This document shows, one piece after another, positions 53,300-62,845 of a stretch of 64,000 nucleotides of DNA. The DNA lies in the NCBI GenBank assembly GCA_023416335.1, contig JAEZHY010000293.1, positions 1-64,000 on the forward strand, read 5' to 3'. Within the stretch, counting starts at the first letter, position 1. Each line of letters starts with the position of its first letter. This stretch comes from Pseudomonadota bacterium (GTDB lineage: Bacteria; Desulfobacterota; Syntrophobacteria; Syntrophobacterales; Syntrophobacteraceae). The translations under genes and the position numbers were made by a program. The notes below the pieces were generated by a model. That model ran no database searches and had not been told where the DNA came from. It saw only the letters and a program-made list of their open reading frames with translations.

Positions 53300-54064
53300 G
53301 TGACTAGATCGGGCATATTCGTTTATGCAATCGCGGCTTATATTCTGTTCCTCGCTTCTTTCCTCTATTTCCTAGGCTTTCTGGCCTGCTTGCCCGTTCC
53401 GCAAGCTGCGGACGCGGCACCTGTTGCCGGTCCATTGCGAGGCACCCTGATCAACACCGGGTTGGTTGCCCTTTTCGCCCTGCAGCACCTCATAATGGCA
53501 AGGCCCTGGTTCAAAAGACAACTGGTCCGCCTGGTACCCGCCCCTGCCGAACGCAGCACGTTCGTCCTGTCTGCGAGTATTCTTCTCGCTCTGCTCTGTT
53601 TTTTCCGGCAGCCCGTCCCGCCGGTCATCTGGCAGTTCGACAGTCCTTTGTTCCGACTGGTTCCCCGGTTCGCATTCCTCATTGGGTGCGGCCTGGTGGT
53701 CTACACGAGCTTTCTCATCGACCACTGGGACCTTTTCGGGCTGAGGCAGGCTTACCTCCACTATCGCAATGTCCCGTATACGCCCGTGCCCTTCAAGGTG
53801 AACTCACTCTACAGGCATATCCGCCATCCCATGATGCTGGGGTTCCTCATGATCCTGTGGTTTACTCCCGTCATGACGGTCGACCGCCTGACGCTCGCGG
53901 TCGAGTTCACCGCGTTCATCTTCGCCGGGATCTGGTTCGAGGAGCGCGAACTTGCCGGGAGTTTTGGCCAGGCCTATCTCGACTATAAGAAAAAGACCTC
54001 GATGGTGATCCCGAAGGAAAAAACGAGGGCCGAAAAGGTCGATCGCCAACCCGGGAGAATATGA
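53300..54064 (+). CDS. NnrU/MddA-like membrane methyltransferase
   Basis: This 254-residue protein has five to six hydrophobic helices and a C-terminal SAM-binding pattern typical of isoprenylcysteine-type and methanethiol S-methyltransferases: LYRHIRHPMMLGFLMILWFTP and WFEERELAGSFGQAYLDYKK. MddA proteins methylate methanethiol to dimethyl sulfide. The match is good in these motifs, but substrates cannot be decided by eye; NnrU proteins share the fold and are linked to nitric oxide metabolism. It stands alone on the plus strand; its start has no strong ribosome binding site. Confidence 0.72.
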   Translation: MTRSGIFVYAIAAYILFLASFLYFLGFLACLPVPQAADAAPVAGPLRGTLINTGLVALFALQHLIMARPWFKRQLVRLVPAPAERSTFVLSASILLALLCFFRQPVPPVIWQFDSPLFRLVPRFAFLIGCGLVVYTSFLIDHWDLFGLRQAYLHYRNVPYTPVPFKVNSLYRHIRHPMMLGFLMILWFTPVMTVDRLTLAVEFTAFIFAGIWFEERELAGSFGQAYLDYKKKTSMVIPKEKTRAEKVDRQPGRI

Positions 54065-54077
54065 TCGTTGGTGTGGA

Positions 54078-54398
54078 TTATGTGCCGGATTCGATCACCC
54101 GCCTCAGTTCGCGGCCCGGGGAGAGAATGGCGGCAAGAGGAATGTCGCCGGCCCATTTGTCGTGCCAGACGAATATATTGAGAAATTCGATTGCATCGGA
54201 AAGGTTTTCAAGAATCTCTTCATCCGCCCAACCGAGGCTTCTGTATTCTTCCAGAATTGCTGCCGGTAAATCAGAAACGTCCGAAAATCCGCTGATCATG
54301 CCGAAGGAATATCCTTTCTGATCGGGAGTAAGCGCAACAGAGCTGAAAGCGACTTCCTGCAAAACGGAATACCATATCGTCTCTATGGTGATAAGCAT
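54078..54398 (-). CDS. Hypothetical protein
   Basis: This 106-residue acidic protein is mostly helical by composition (ILEEYRSLGWADEEILENLSDAIEFLN), without signal peptide or membrane segment. It ends 13 bases from the convergent methyltransferase gene. No family was recognised and the ribosome binding site is weak, so the start is uncertain. Codon use is AT-richer than in most neighbours. Confidence 0.5.
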   Translation of the reverse strand: MLITIETIWYSVLQEVAFSSVALTPDQKGYSFGMISGFSDVSDLPAAILEEYRSLGWADEEILENLSDAIEFLNIFVWHDKWAGDIPLAAILSPGRELRRVIESGT

Positions 54399-55112
54399 CA
54401 GAGGGATGCAACATACATTCCAGGGAGATTATCGGTCTTTAACTTTAATATATTCAACCTGTTCTCATGTCAGAATCTATCCTGAGCGGGTTCAATATAT
54501 TCCGGTCTGAACCTTACAGTTGACATACATGTAACCGAGGAGTTTCACCTGTATCCTACAGGTGAACAGGTTGGGAGGTACAAATATAAGACTATAAATT
54601 GGGGGCGGGAAACCGAGCCTGACGGGAGGGTGGGAAGCAGGAGTTTCCAAAACCGGGGTTCTCAAGCCGGAGGGGCTGTTGCCCAAATGGAGAAATAGCT
54701 TCTTTGGCAGGCATTTTGCGACCAAGTCTCCCAACCCGTCATCCCGGCAGTGCTTTTAAGCCGGGAACCAGGGTTTTTAAGGACTTGAATTCGCTATTAA
54801 TCCGCCCCAAAGCCTGGATTCCGGTTTCCACCGGAATGACGAAATCGTACCCGGTACGCTATCTGAAGCTACCGCAGGGATTTGGGCAACAGCCCCCGGA
54901 GCTTGGGAACCAGCGAGTGTGCGGTTTGGGCTGGACGTCTTTTTGTTGTCCGTGCCGGAGCCTGGTAGGGTGGGGGAGCGGAGCGCGGTGGTATCATCGT
55001 GCCCACCGTCCATCACCTTGGAACAAACCTCATCGGGACGGCCGAGCGGTGGGCACCCGAAAAACTGGTGCCCACCCTACGCCACCTGCCGTTCTCCTTT
55101 GAATTTGATCGG
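54399..55112. repeat. 714-base gap built of repeats C and A
   Basis: Bases 54741-54792 are a family C element, the inverted counterpart of 11620-11670. Bases 54965-55096 are a full family A element with the same arrangement as 23318-23457. Between them GTGCCCACC and GGTTCCC-type words recur. The left third (54399-54600) is AT-rich with a CACCTGTA/TACAGGTG inverted pair (54547-54565) and no supported gene. Confidence 0.65.
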
Positions 55113-56099
55113 TTAATCTTTGCTGACTATTCTCTGCTTCACATCGATGAGCTTCAATGCCCCGTTAATCCTCTGGACTTTCCAGATGTTTTCGGTCTTT
55201 CCGTTCAGGGCTTTCTTTTCGTTTTTAACCGAGTAGACGGATATGAACTTGGCAATGCGGACCTCGGGCTGGTCCAGAACGATCATAACGACGTCTCCAT
55301 CCAGGGCGGTCGATATCTGATCCCAGTTCCGAAAGTAATACCCCAGGTCCCGCTTGACGTACTCCCTGTCCACGACTCCGCGGTCATAGTAATCGACCCG
55401 GTCGGCATAGAACGGCGTCACGGCAGTGATGTCCTTCTTTCCGTTCAACTCCAGAATGCGGCGCACGAAGACGGTAAGTTCATTCCGGGTAATCGGGGCG
55501 GCCTGCTGTTCGACTTCGGGTGCCGGAGGCTTTTCCCGGACAATCTGTTCGACCGGCGGCTGCGCCTGGGGCTTCTCTCGGGCAATCTGTTCGATCGACG
55601 GCTGCGTAGGGGGCTTCTCGCGAACGGGTTGTCTTGCGGGCTTTTGAGGCTCGGTTGGAGGATGTTCTTCTACAGCCGCTTCCTCGAATGCAGGATCGGG
55701 AATCTTCCGAAATTCCGGGGTCGTTCTTGGTGATGGTTCGCGCGACGGCTTGTCCATGGCGATTTTCCCGGAAGCCGTGGAGATGTCGATGAGGGTCAGG
55801 CGTTTATCGGCAGAGGAGGAATAAGTAATGGTCGCTTTCCTATTCCGCAATTGTTCGGCTGCCTTCATCAGTGACGCTACTTTTTTCTTGTCCTGTGTGT
55901 CGTAGTAGAAGACGAGATTTGGCGCATACACCGCGTACTGATCGACGTGTACGATTGTGGCTTCGATCTGCTGCGAGCCGGTAGCCGGAGCGGATTCCGC
56001 TGCAAAGGCGGCATGAGGCGGCGAACAGGATATCGACAATAGAATCAACACGCCAAAAAGAAGTCTCTTTTGCAGCCGGGAAAATGTCTTTTTCTCCAT
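55113..56099 (-). CDS. Exported protein with Pro-rich repeats and NTF2-like domain
   Basis: This protein of about 328 residues starts with a signal segment (LLFGVLILLSISC); either lipidation at that Cys or cleavage after AAFAA is possible. A first domain (about 40-115) contains HVDQYAVYAPNLVFYY. A Pro/Glu-rich middle has repeats such as IEQIAREKPQAQPP and VEQIVREKPPAPE. The last 120 residues (ILELNGKKDITAVTPFYADRVDYYD onward) look like an NTF2/SnoaL-like domain. The ATG at 56099 follows AGAGGAA. It may be a periplasmic spacer or cell-envelope protein; function is unknown. Confidence 0.65.
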   Translation of the reverse strand: MEKKTFSRLQKRLLFGVLILLSISCSPPHAAFAAESAPATGSQQIEATIVHVDQYAVYAPNLVFYYDTQDKKKVASLMKAAEQLRNRKATITYSSSADKRLTLIDISTASGKIAMDKPSREPSPRTTPEFRKIPDPAFEEAAVEEHPPTEPQKPARQPVREKPPTQPSIEQIAREKPQAQPPVEQIVREKPPAPEVEQQAAPITRNELTVFVRRILELNGKKDITAVTPFYADRVDYYDRGVVDREYVKRDLGYYFRNWDQISTALDGDVVMIVLDQPEVRIAKFISVYSVKNEKKALNGKTENIWKVQRINGALKLIDVKQRIVSKD

Positions 56100-56217
56100 A
56101 TCTTCCTCTTGCTTCATGGCAAGCAATCTATTCCGGACCCAATCCGGAACTCAGAATCGGTAATTGTATTACCGGAAATGTTGACCCTATTTATCTCTCA
56201 GGGCAACCTTTTTCTAT

Positions 56218-59200
56218 TCACTGCTTCACAATTTCGGACAGTATACCCGCTACTTCATGGAGCCGAAAGGGCTTCGGTATGGCAGCCTTGAACCCGTATT
56301 CCGAAAAGTTCGACATAATGGTATCGTCGGAATATCCGCTCGAGACTATTGCCTTCACGGAGCTGTCCAGTTCCAGCAGCTTCTCGATGGCCTCCCTGCC
56401 GCCCATCCCTCCCCGCACTGTCAGGTCGAGTATTACGGCATCAAAAGGTGAACCCCCAAGCATGGCCTTTTCGTATTGTTCGACCGCCTCGGTTCCGTCT
56501 TTCGCGCATACGGCTTCAAAGCCCTGCTGCGCGAGCATTTCCACAACCATTGCCCTGATCGCCTCATCGTCGTCCATGATGAGGATTCGTCCCTTTTGAG
56601 GGCCGGGAGGGGGGCCATGCTTTGCGGCGCTCTCCTTCCTTTCCTGTTCCGAGGCCGGGAGGTAGATATGAATGTTTGTACCAATACCGAGCACGGATTC
56701 GATAGTGATTTGGCCCCCGTGCTGTTTGATCACCGCATAGGCGCTTGTCAGTCCCAGTCCCATTCCTTTCTGGATTCCCCTTTCCTTGGTACTGAAGTAG
56801 GGATCGAAGACTTTTGAGAGGTGCTCCGGCCGAATCCCCACCCCGTGGTCCTTGATGGAAATCCTGACATGGTTGCCTTTTTCGAGTCCGGTGACCTGGT
56901 TGTCGTTGAGGCAAATATTCGAGGCTTCAATATCGATTATTCCGCCGTCCGGCATCGACTCGCGGGCATTGATCACAAGGTTCCCGATTGCCTGATGGAT
57001 TTGCGCGGGATCGCAATTTACTGACCGGAGATCTCCGGCGAGTTTAGTTTGGCAGACGACATTCGATCCAGTGAGGGCAAGGCTGACCGCATCTTCCAGG
57101 ATGCCGGGGAGGGGGTGGGCATCCTTGACCGGCATGCCTCCCCTGGCAAAGGTCACGAACTGCCGCGTTAGATTCCTGGCTTGGATAGACGCCTCTTCGG
57201 CGCTCTTCAGATATTGAAATTCCTTGCTCTCGGGCTGTGTATTCAGTTGTGCCAGGGAAATGTTGCCCAGGATGGTAGTCAGCAGATTGTTGAAATCATG
57301 CGCTATTCCTGCTGCCAGGACGCCAATCGATTCGAGCTTCTGGGTTTTGAGCAGTTCCTCTTCCATTCTTTTGCGGGCGGTGATATCGGTAATGAAACCC
57401 TCGACGGCCAACGTCCGGCCATCCCGGCCAGGTACTCCGGTTCCCTGCTCCCACACCCATTTTTGCTCGCCCCCTCGCGTGTTTATGCGGTAGAGCAATT
57501 GAAATGCCGCGCCCTGTTCCAACGCGGACCGGACTGCTTTCCGAACGTAGTCCCTGTCCTCCGGGTGAATCAACTCGCCAAACGTTACAACGCGGTCCCG
57601 GGTCAACTCGGACGGCAGGTATCCGAAAAGCTCTCGGGACCCTTCGCTCACGAACTCCATCGTCCAGTCATCGTCATCAAGGCACCGATAGGCCATTCCG
57701 GGGAGGTTGCTCATAAGGGTGGACAGGATCCGCTGGTTTTCGCGCAATGCCTCTGTGCGTTCCTGAACCAGGTTTTCCAAATGCTCCTGATGTCTCTTAA
57801 GTTCATCCTGGGCGAGTTTGCGAGCGGTTATGTCCACCAGGGAGCCTTCGAGTCCGATGATTTCGCCGCCCCGGTCACGTATTGCCCTGGCGTGCAGGGC
57901 AACCCAGATTTGGCTCCCATCTTTGCGGGACATCTGTGCTTCGTAATCCAGGACCCGGCCGTCCCGCTCCATCATCCGTATGAAGTTTATGCGCTGCTCG
58001 GGATCGACATAAATCTGGGTCGGAATGTCCGTTATTGCGGCTACCAGTTCTTCCGCGGAATCATAGCCCAGTATCCGGGCCGTCGATGGGTTTGCGCCGA
58101 CGACTCTGCCATCCGGTGTGGACTGAAAGATACCTTCGATTGCGTTCGCGTAGAGTTCGTGAAACTTTTCATACAAATTACGGTATTCCCGTTCCGAATC
58201 GACGAGATCGGAATATAACCGGGCATTTTCGATGGAAATGGCGGCCTGAGAGGTGAGTATGCTCAGTGTATCGACACGCTCGGGCGTGAATGCGCCGACT
58301 GCCAGGTTGTTCTCCATGTAGAGCACCCCGATAAGGGCCGACTGCCTCATGATGGGGGTACAGAGGATCGATTTGGGGTGCTTTGCCTGGACGTAATCGT
58401 CCCCGGTGAACAGCCCCTCATTGCCGGCATCGCTCAGGATAACGTTCTCTTTTGTCCTGGCGACATAGGCTACGACTGCGGCGCACAGATCTCTGCATTC
58501 TCCGAGCGGCAGGGAACCTTTCGGGTCGGCCCCGCCCGTTTCGCCGCCGACCATGGCTTCCACCGTCATCTTGTCCCCTCGCTTCAGGATGAGGAAGCCT
58601 TTCTCCGCTCCGGCATTTTCCACGAGGATTTCAATCAGCCTCGCAAGGAGTCTTTCCAGTTGGATCTCACCTGATATGGCCTGGGCCGCCTTCATGACCG
58701 AGGTCAGGTCCAGAGCGCCGGAATCGGTTTCGGATACCGTCTGGGGGGGGATCGTGTTGAAAGCCTCTGAAAGAGACATGCCGACGGACTGGCGATCCGA
58801 TCCGGCAAAGGCTGTCTCGGGGTGCCTAGTTTCCAGGTCGCGCACCTTTTCGGTCGCTCCCCACTTGAGATAGCAGTTACGGGCTTCAGATAGATAAGCC
58901 CCCGCGATTCTGGCTTTGCCCCTCGAAAGGTAATACCAGGCGGCCAATTCATTCGCGACAGCCTCCTCGTGAAGGAAACCGTTCCTGCCGGCCTGCTCTA
59001 TGGCCCTATCGTAGAGTTCCATTGCCCGGAGGTCCCTGCCCAGAACCCGGGCCGTTTCGGCTTCCATCAGAAGGTACTTGTGCGAGTAGTTCATCGGAGC
59101 GTGATCCGCCCACTTCTTCATCTTCTTCCGGCTTGTTCCGACTCTTTTCAAAATCCTTCTGCGTTCGATAAGACTCTTTCCGGAAATATCGGCAAGTCCG

Positions 59201-62200
59201 GCTAGAGACGAATAAAAATGCCAGGTGGGAATGTAGGTCATCGAGCGCACACCGTTCAGATACTTTTCGGCGCTTTTCGCGGCCTGTCCGGCTCCCTGGA
59301 AATCACGGGCCAGGAAACAGAGAATGGTTTTGTACATGAATGTAGCGAAAACCACGGTTTTGTCGCCCGCCTGCTCAAGAACCGGCAGAGTTTTTTCTTC
59401 ATCGAAGCTCTCTCCTGCGAGACGCCATGGAGCGGCCGACTGTCCCGTGAGATTCATGACAACCTGATGAACGAGCATGATGGAATAAAGCGGTCCGCTG
59501 TGCTTGAAATCTCCAACGATACGCATGTATTTGAGCGTTTCCGCTTTGAGTTCCCCCAGAGGTTTTCCCGCCAGAAAGGCATTGGAGCAATAACTTGCTG
59601 CCGAATAAGCGGCGTAAGCTATATCTCCGGTTTCGAGCCCCGTTTGACAGTTTTTCAGCAGGTCGTTCAGTACCCCCCTCAGGCTCTCTTTCCAATGCCG
59701 TATGAAGCCGTTATAGACGAATGTGGCCATCGCCCTGTAGCCCGGCATTCGGTCCGTGAGTGCCATAGCCATCTTTCCGAAGCGATAGCCGGAATCGATA
59801 TCTCCGAGCACACTGCATAAAATCATGCCATATCCGCAATAGGCTACCGCGGACATGGGCGCGTTGCCGTGTTCGAGCGAAAATTCTGTCAGCTTGAAGG
59901 TGGTCAGGGGAAAGATCTCGGGAAAAGCTTTATGCAATGCCCCGCTGATAATCCCTATTATTCGCATGATCGCCAGCTTTTTGGGGTCCGTCATTTCCGG
60001 CAGGTGGAGAAATCCTTCCACGTTTTTGCCCGCAAGCTTGATCCTGGTCCGCAGCATAGCAAGGAGGATGTTGAATCTGGTCGGTTTTTCAGGGAGGCGC
60101 ATTCCCAGTTCCCTGCAGATTTTCAGCCCCGATGAGGCAGCTTCGAAAAGCTTATTGCGGGCCAGGTAACTCCACAATCTGACTTCCCGGGCATGCATGC
60201 CGTCGAGCAAGTTGGCGGAGTGCAGAAGCACCTGGTCGATGAGCCGTTCCATTTCGCCGAAGCCGGTGTTGAGGAAGGCAGCTTCGGCTGCTTCTGAGTG
60301 CAACTGCAGGGTGAGTTGATATCGATCCGACCATCCATTTTCCCCCAGCAACTCCATGCCCTTGGCGAAGTATTTAAAGGCCGCTCCGTAGGCTGCCGAA
60401 GCTTTGGCTCTCAGTCCCGCTGTGAGATTGAGTTCTGCAAGTTCATCGCGCTCCTGCGCGTCTTCGATCAGTTCGACCGCCTGATTCAGGTGATTGACTA
60501 TGTCGAGAATTCTCTGCGGGCGATTTTCATCGGGGGTATTCCACAAAAGGGCTCTTCCGGCATCGAAGTGAAGCCGTTTGCGCTCGGTTTCCGGTATCAG
60601 GGAGTAAGCGGCCTGTTGGATGCGGTCGTGGGCGAATTTGTATTCCGCGTTCAAAGGAAACGGCCAGAGGTCCGGACCGGCGAACTCGATGAGTTTATGC
60701 GATTTCCCGAGCGGAAAAATGAAACCTTCCGCTATCAGGTCCTTCAGGCAGGACAGGACCTCACGCGGCGGCTTTTTCGAAATGATCGAGATGGTTGTCA
60801 GATCGAACCTGTTGCCCACTCCTGCGGAGAGTTTCAATATACTCTGGGCCTCGGGCCTCAACTTGAGCATCCGGTTGGCCAGGATTTCGATCACGTTTTC
60901 CGTCGCTCCGCGAGATCGAATTTTCCGGAGGTCCCAGTTCCAGTGCCGATCCTGATGATCGAATTCTATCAGGCCTTCCGTGTGGAGCGATTTCAGGAAT
61001 TCTTTTATGAAGAAAGGGTTTCCGTTTGTCCTGGCGAATACCAGTTCCGCCAGAGGTCTCGTATCCTCTTCGGAACCGTTCAGGGTCTCCGAGACGAGTT
61101 GATTGACATCCTCCTGCCGAAGCGGAGACAGGAACAGGTGCGACGGTTCCGCCCCGCTTTTCCGGATTGCTTCCATGGTCAGGGAAAGCGGGTGAGCATC
61201 ATTCAGATTTTCATCCCGGAAAGCGCCGATGAGCAGGAGATTGCGGGTCTGTGAGCCGGACGTGAGAAGCTCTATCAGGCGAAGTGATGCAGCATCGGCC
61301 CAATGAAGGTCGTCGAGGAAGATAACCAGCGGTTGCTCCCCGGAGGCGAATACGCCGATGAAGCTCTGGAGGGTCTGGTCGAACCTGTTCTGAGCCTCCA
61401 TCGGGGGCAGCGGGACCACTTCGGGCCCGGGGCCGGTTATCAGCTCGACTTCCGGAATGAGATCGATAATGAGTCGGGCATTGTTGCCAAGGGCGGTAAG
61501 AAGCTTTTTCCGCCACACGGCCAGTTCCGACTCGCTTTCCGTCAGGAGGTAATGTACCAGGTCCCGGAAGGCCCCGGCGAAAGCCAGGTAGGGGATATCA
61601 CGCTGAAGCTGTTCGAACTTGCCGGAGATGAAATGGCCCCTTTTCCCCGTCAGGGGCTTGTATACTTCCTGTACAAGGGAGGTTTTTCCGATTCCGGCAT
61701 AGCCTGAAACCAGTACGATTTCGCACTTCCCGGCTTTTCGGCCATCTGCGTCGGACGGTGTCGACAGCCGCTCCACGGCGGAAACCAGGATCGAAATCTC
61801 CTCCTGTCTTCCGTAGAGTTTCTGGGGAATCTGAAACCGGTCCGAACTGTCGCCGACCCCGAGCGGGAAAACCTGGATCGATCCCCCAATGCGAAGCTGC
61901 CCCAGGCATTCGTCGAGGTCGGCCTTGATCCCGAGGGCGCTCTGGTAGCGATCTTCGGCCGTTTTGTGCAAGAGCCTCAAAACTATAGCCGACACTGCTT
62001 CGGGAATTTTCGGATCGATCCGGTGAGGAGGTACGGGTTCTTTTGCAATATGGCAGTGTACCATTTCCATTGCATCGCGGGCACTGAACGGGGGACTTCC
62101 CGTGAGCAGTTCGTAAAGGGTTGCTCCGAATGAATAGAAATCCGTCCGGTAATCCAGTGCGCGATTCATTCTGCCGGTCTGTTCGGGCGAAATATAGGCA

Positions 62201-62715
62201 AGCGTCCCTTCCAGCGTCTTTGGATTGTTGATGGTGGTGTTCTCGCGCGAGAGCAGCGAGGCGATGCCGAAGTCGATAACCTTGAGCCGGCCGTTTGCAG
62301 GGTTGAAGACGATGTTGGAGGGGTTGATATCCTTGTGAATGATGTGCTCGGTATGAATCTGGTGCAGGCTTTCGGCTATCCCGGAAGCAATGGAAAGGAC
62401 TTCCTCGAGTGTGAACCTGTGCCTGTACGCCAGATTATGCAGGGAGTCCGCGCCGAAGTCCTCCAGGACGATAACCGGAGTATTGCCGAATTCCTCCAGG
62501 GAGTAGGCCCGGATTACCCCTCCTTTGTTGATCGATCGGGTAATCTCGTATTCTCGCCTGTACCGGGTGTGTTCATCATGTGAAGAAGGACAGTCTTCCT
62601 TGAGTACCTTGAGAATAACCGGCAGGAGGTCTTTTTCTCTAACCGAGCGATAGACGAGAGAGTTGTAGCTGTTGTAGATTTGTGCAATGGTCCGATAGCC
62701 CGGTAGACCGATCAC
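56218..62715 (-). CDS. Giant Ser/Thr kinase - AAA ATPase - GAF/PAS hybrid histidine kinase
   Basis: The 2165-residue protein has, in order: a Ser/Thr kinase domain (about 1-265, HKDINPSNIVF and VIDFGIASLL), an AAA/STAND ATPase (Walker A SGYAGIGKTSLV, Walker B VIFLDDLHWAD), a long TPR-like helical region (about 750-1300), a GAF domain (GVLYMENNLAVGAF), two PAS/PAC domains, a histidine kinase core (AAGIAHDFNNLLTTILGN and GMGLGLTSAYAV) and a C-terminal receiver (LIMDDDEAIRA, VILDLTVRGG). This is the known large architecture of trifunctional kinases. A GTG at 62715 is preferred because AGGAGGTG stands five bases before it and the family start IGLPGY follows; an ATG 39 bases upstream is an alternative. 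It may be co-transcribed with the upstream sppA-like gene. Confidence 0.88.
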   Translation of the reverse strand: MIGLPGYRTIAQIYNSYNSLVYRSVREKDLLPVILKVLKEDCPSSHDEHTRYRREYEITRSINKGGVIRAYSLEEFGNTPVIVLEDFGADSLHNLAYRHRFTLEEVLSIASGIAESLHQIHTEHIIHKDINPSNIVFNPANGRLKVIDFGIASLLSRENTTINNPKTLEGTLAYISPEQTGRMNRALDYRTDFYSFGATLYELLTGSPPFSARDAMEMVHCHIAKEPVPPHRIDPKIPEAVSAIVLRLLHKTAEDRYQSALGIKADLDECLGQLRIGGSIQVFPLGVGDSSDRFQIPQKLYGRQEEISILVSAVERLSTPSDADGRKAGKCEIVLVSGYAGIGKTSLVQEVYKPLTGKRGHFISGKFEQLQRDIPYLAFAGAFRDLVHYLLTESESELAVWRKKLLTALGNNARLIIDLIPEVELITGPGPEVVPLPPMEAQNRFDQTLQSFIGVFASGEQPLVIFLDDLHWADAASLRLIELLTSGSQTRNLLLIGAFRDENLNDAHPLSLTMEAIRKSGAEPSHLFLSPLRQEDVNQLVSETLNGSEEDTRPLAELVFARTNGNPFFIKEFLKSLHTEGLIEFDHQDRHWNWDLRKIRSRGATENVIEILANRMLKLRPEAQSILKLSAGVGNRFDLTTISIISKKPPREVLSCLKDLIAEGFIFPLGKSHKLIEFAGPDLWPFPLNAEYKFAHDRIQQAAYSLIPETERKRLHFDAGRALLWNTPDENRPQRILDIVNHLNQAVELIEDAQERDELAELNLTAGLRAKASAAYGAAFKYFAKGMELLGENGWSDRYQLTLQLHSEAAEAAFLNTGFGEMERLIDQVLLHSANLLDGMHAREVRLWSYLARNKLFEAASSGLKICRELGMRLPEKPTRFNILLAMLRTRIKLAGKNVEGFLHLPEMTDPKKLAIMRIIGIISGALHKAFPEIFPLTTFKLTEFSLEHGNAPMSAVAYCGYGMILCSVLGDIDSGYRFGKMAMALTDRMPGYRAMATFVYNGFIRHWKESLRGVLNDLLKNCQTGLETGDIAYAAYSAASYCSNAFLAGKPLGELKAETLKYMRIVGDFKHSGPLYSIMLVHQVVMNLTGQSAAPWRLAGESFDEEKTLPVLEQAGDKTVVFATFMYKTILCFLARDFQGAGQAAKSAEKYLNGVRSMTYIPTWHFYSSLAGLADISGKSLIERRRILKRVGTSRKKMKKWADHAPMNYSHKYLLMEAETARVLGRDLRAMELYDRAIEQAGRNGFLHEEAVANELAAWYYLSRGKARIAGAYLSEARNCYLKWGATEKVRDLETRHPETAFAGSDRQSVGMSLSEAFNTIPPQTVSETDSGALDLTSVMKAAQAISGEIQLERLLARLIEILVENAGAEKGFLILKRGDKMTVEAMVGGETGGADPKGSLPLGECRDLCAAVVAYVARTKENVILSDAGNEGLFTGDDYVQAKHPKSILCTPIMRQSALIGVLYMENNLAVGAFTPERVDTLSILTSQAAISIENARLYSDLVDSEREYRNLYEKFHELYANAIEGIFQSTPDGRVVGANPSTARILGYDSAEELVAAITDIPTQIYVDPEQRINFIRMMERDGRVLDYEAQMSRKDGSQIWVALHARAIRDRGGEIIGLEGSLVDITARKLAQDELKRHQEHLENLVQERTEALRENQRILSTLMSNLPGMAYRCLDDDDWTMEFVSEGSRELFGYLPSELTRDRVVTFGELIHPEDRDYVRKAVRSALEQGAAFQLLYRINTRGGEQKWVWEQGTGVPGRDGRTLAVEGFITDITARKRMEEELLKTQKLESIGVLAAGIAHDFNNLLTTILGNISLAQLNTQPESKEFQYLKSAEEASIQARNLTRQFVTFARGGMPVKDAHPLPGILEDAVSLALTGSNVVCQTKLAGDLRSVNCDPAQIHQAIGNLVINARESMPDGGIIDIEASNICLNDNQVTGLEKGNHVRISIKDHGVGIRPEHLSKVFDPYFSTKERGIQKGMGLGLTSAYAVIKQHGGQITIESVLGIGTNIHIYLPASEQERKESAAKHGPPPGPQKGRILIMDDDEAIRAMVVEMLAQQGFEAVCAKDGTEAVEQYEKAMLGGSPFDAVILDLTVRGGMGGREAIEKLLELDSSVKAIVSSGYSDDTIMSNFSEYGFKAAIPKPFRLHEVAGILSEIVKQ

Positions 62716-62845
62716 ATCCCACCTCCTGCGGGAGAACGCGTGCCGGAACGGCAAAACAGGCTTTTCGAGCCCGTCTCTGGCTGCAGTGCCGATCCTGAGA
62801 TCTTTTATATTGCGATTCCCCTGTACTCTCCCGCGCTATAACGAC

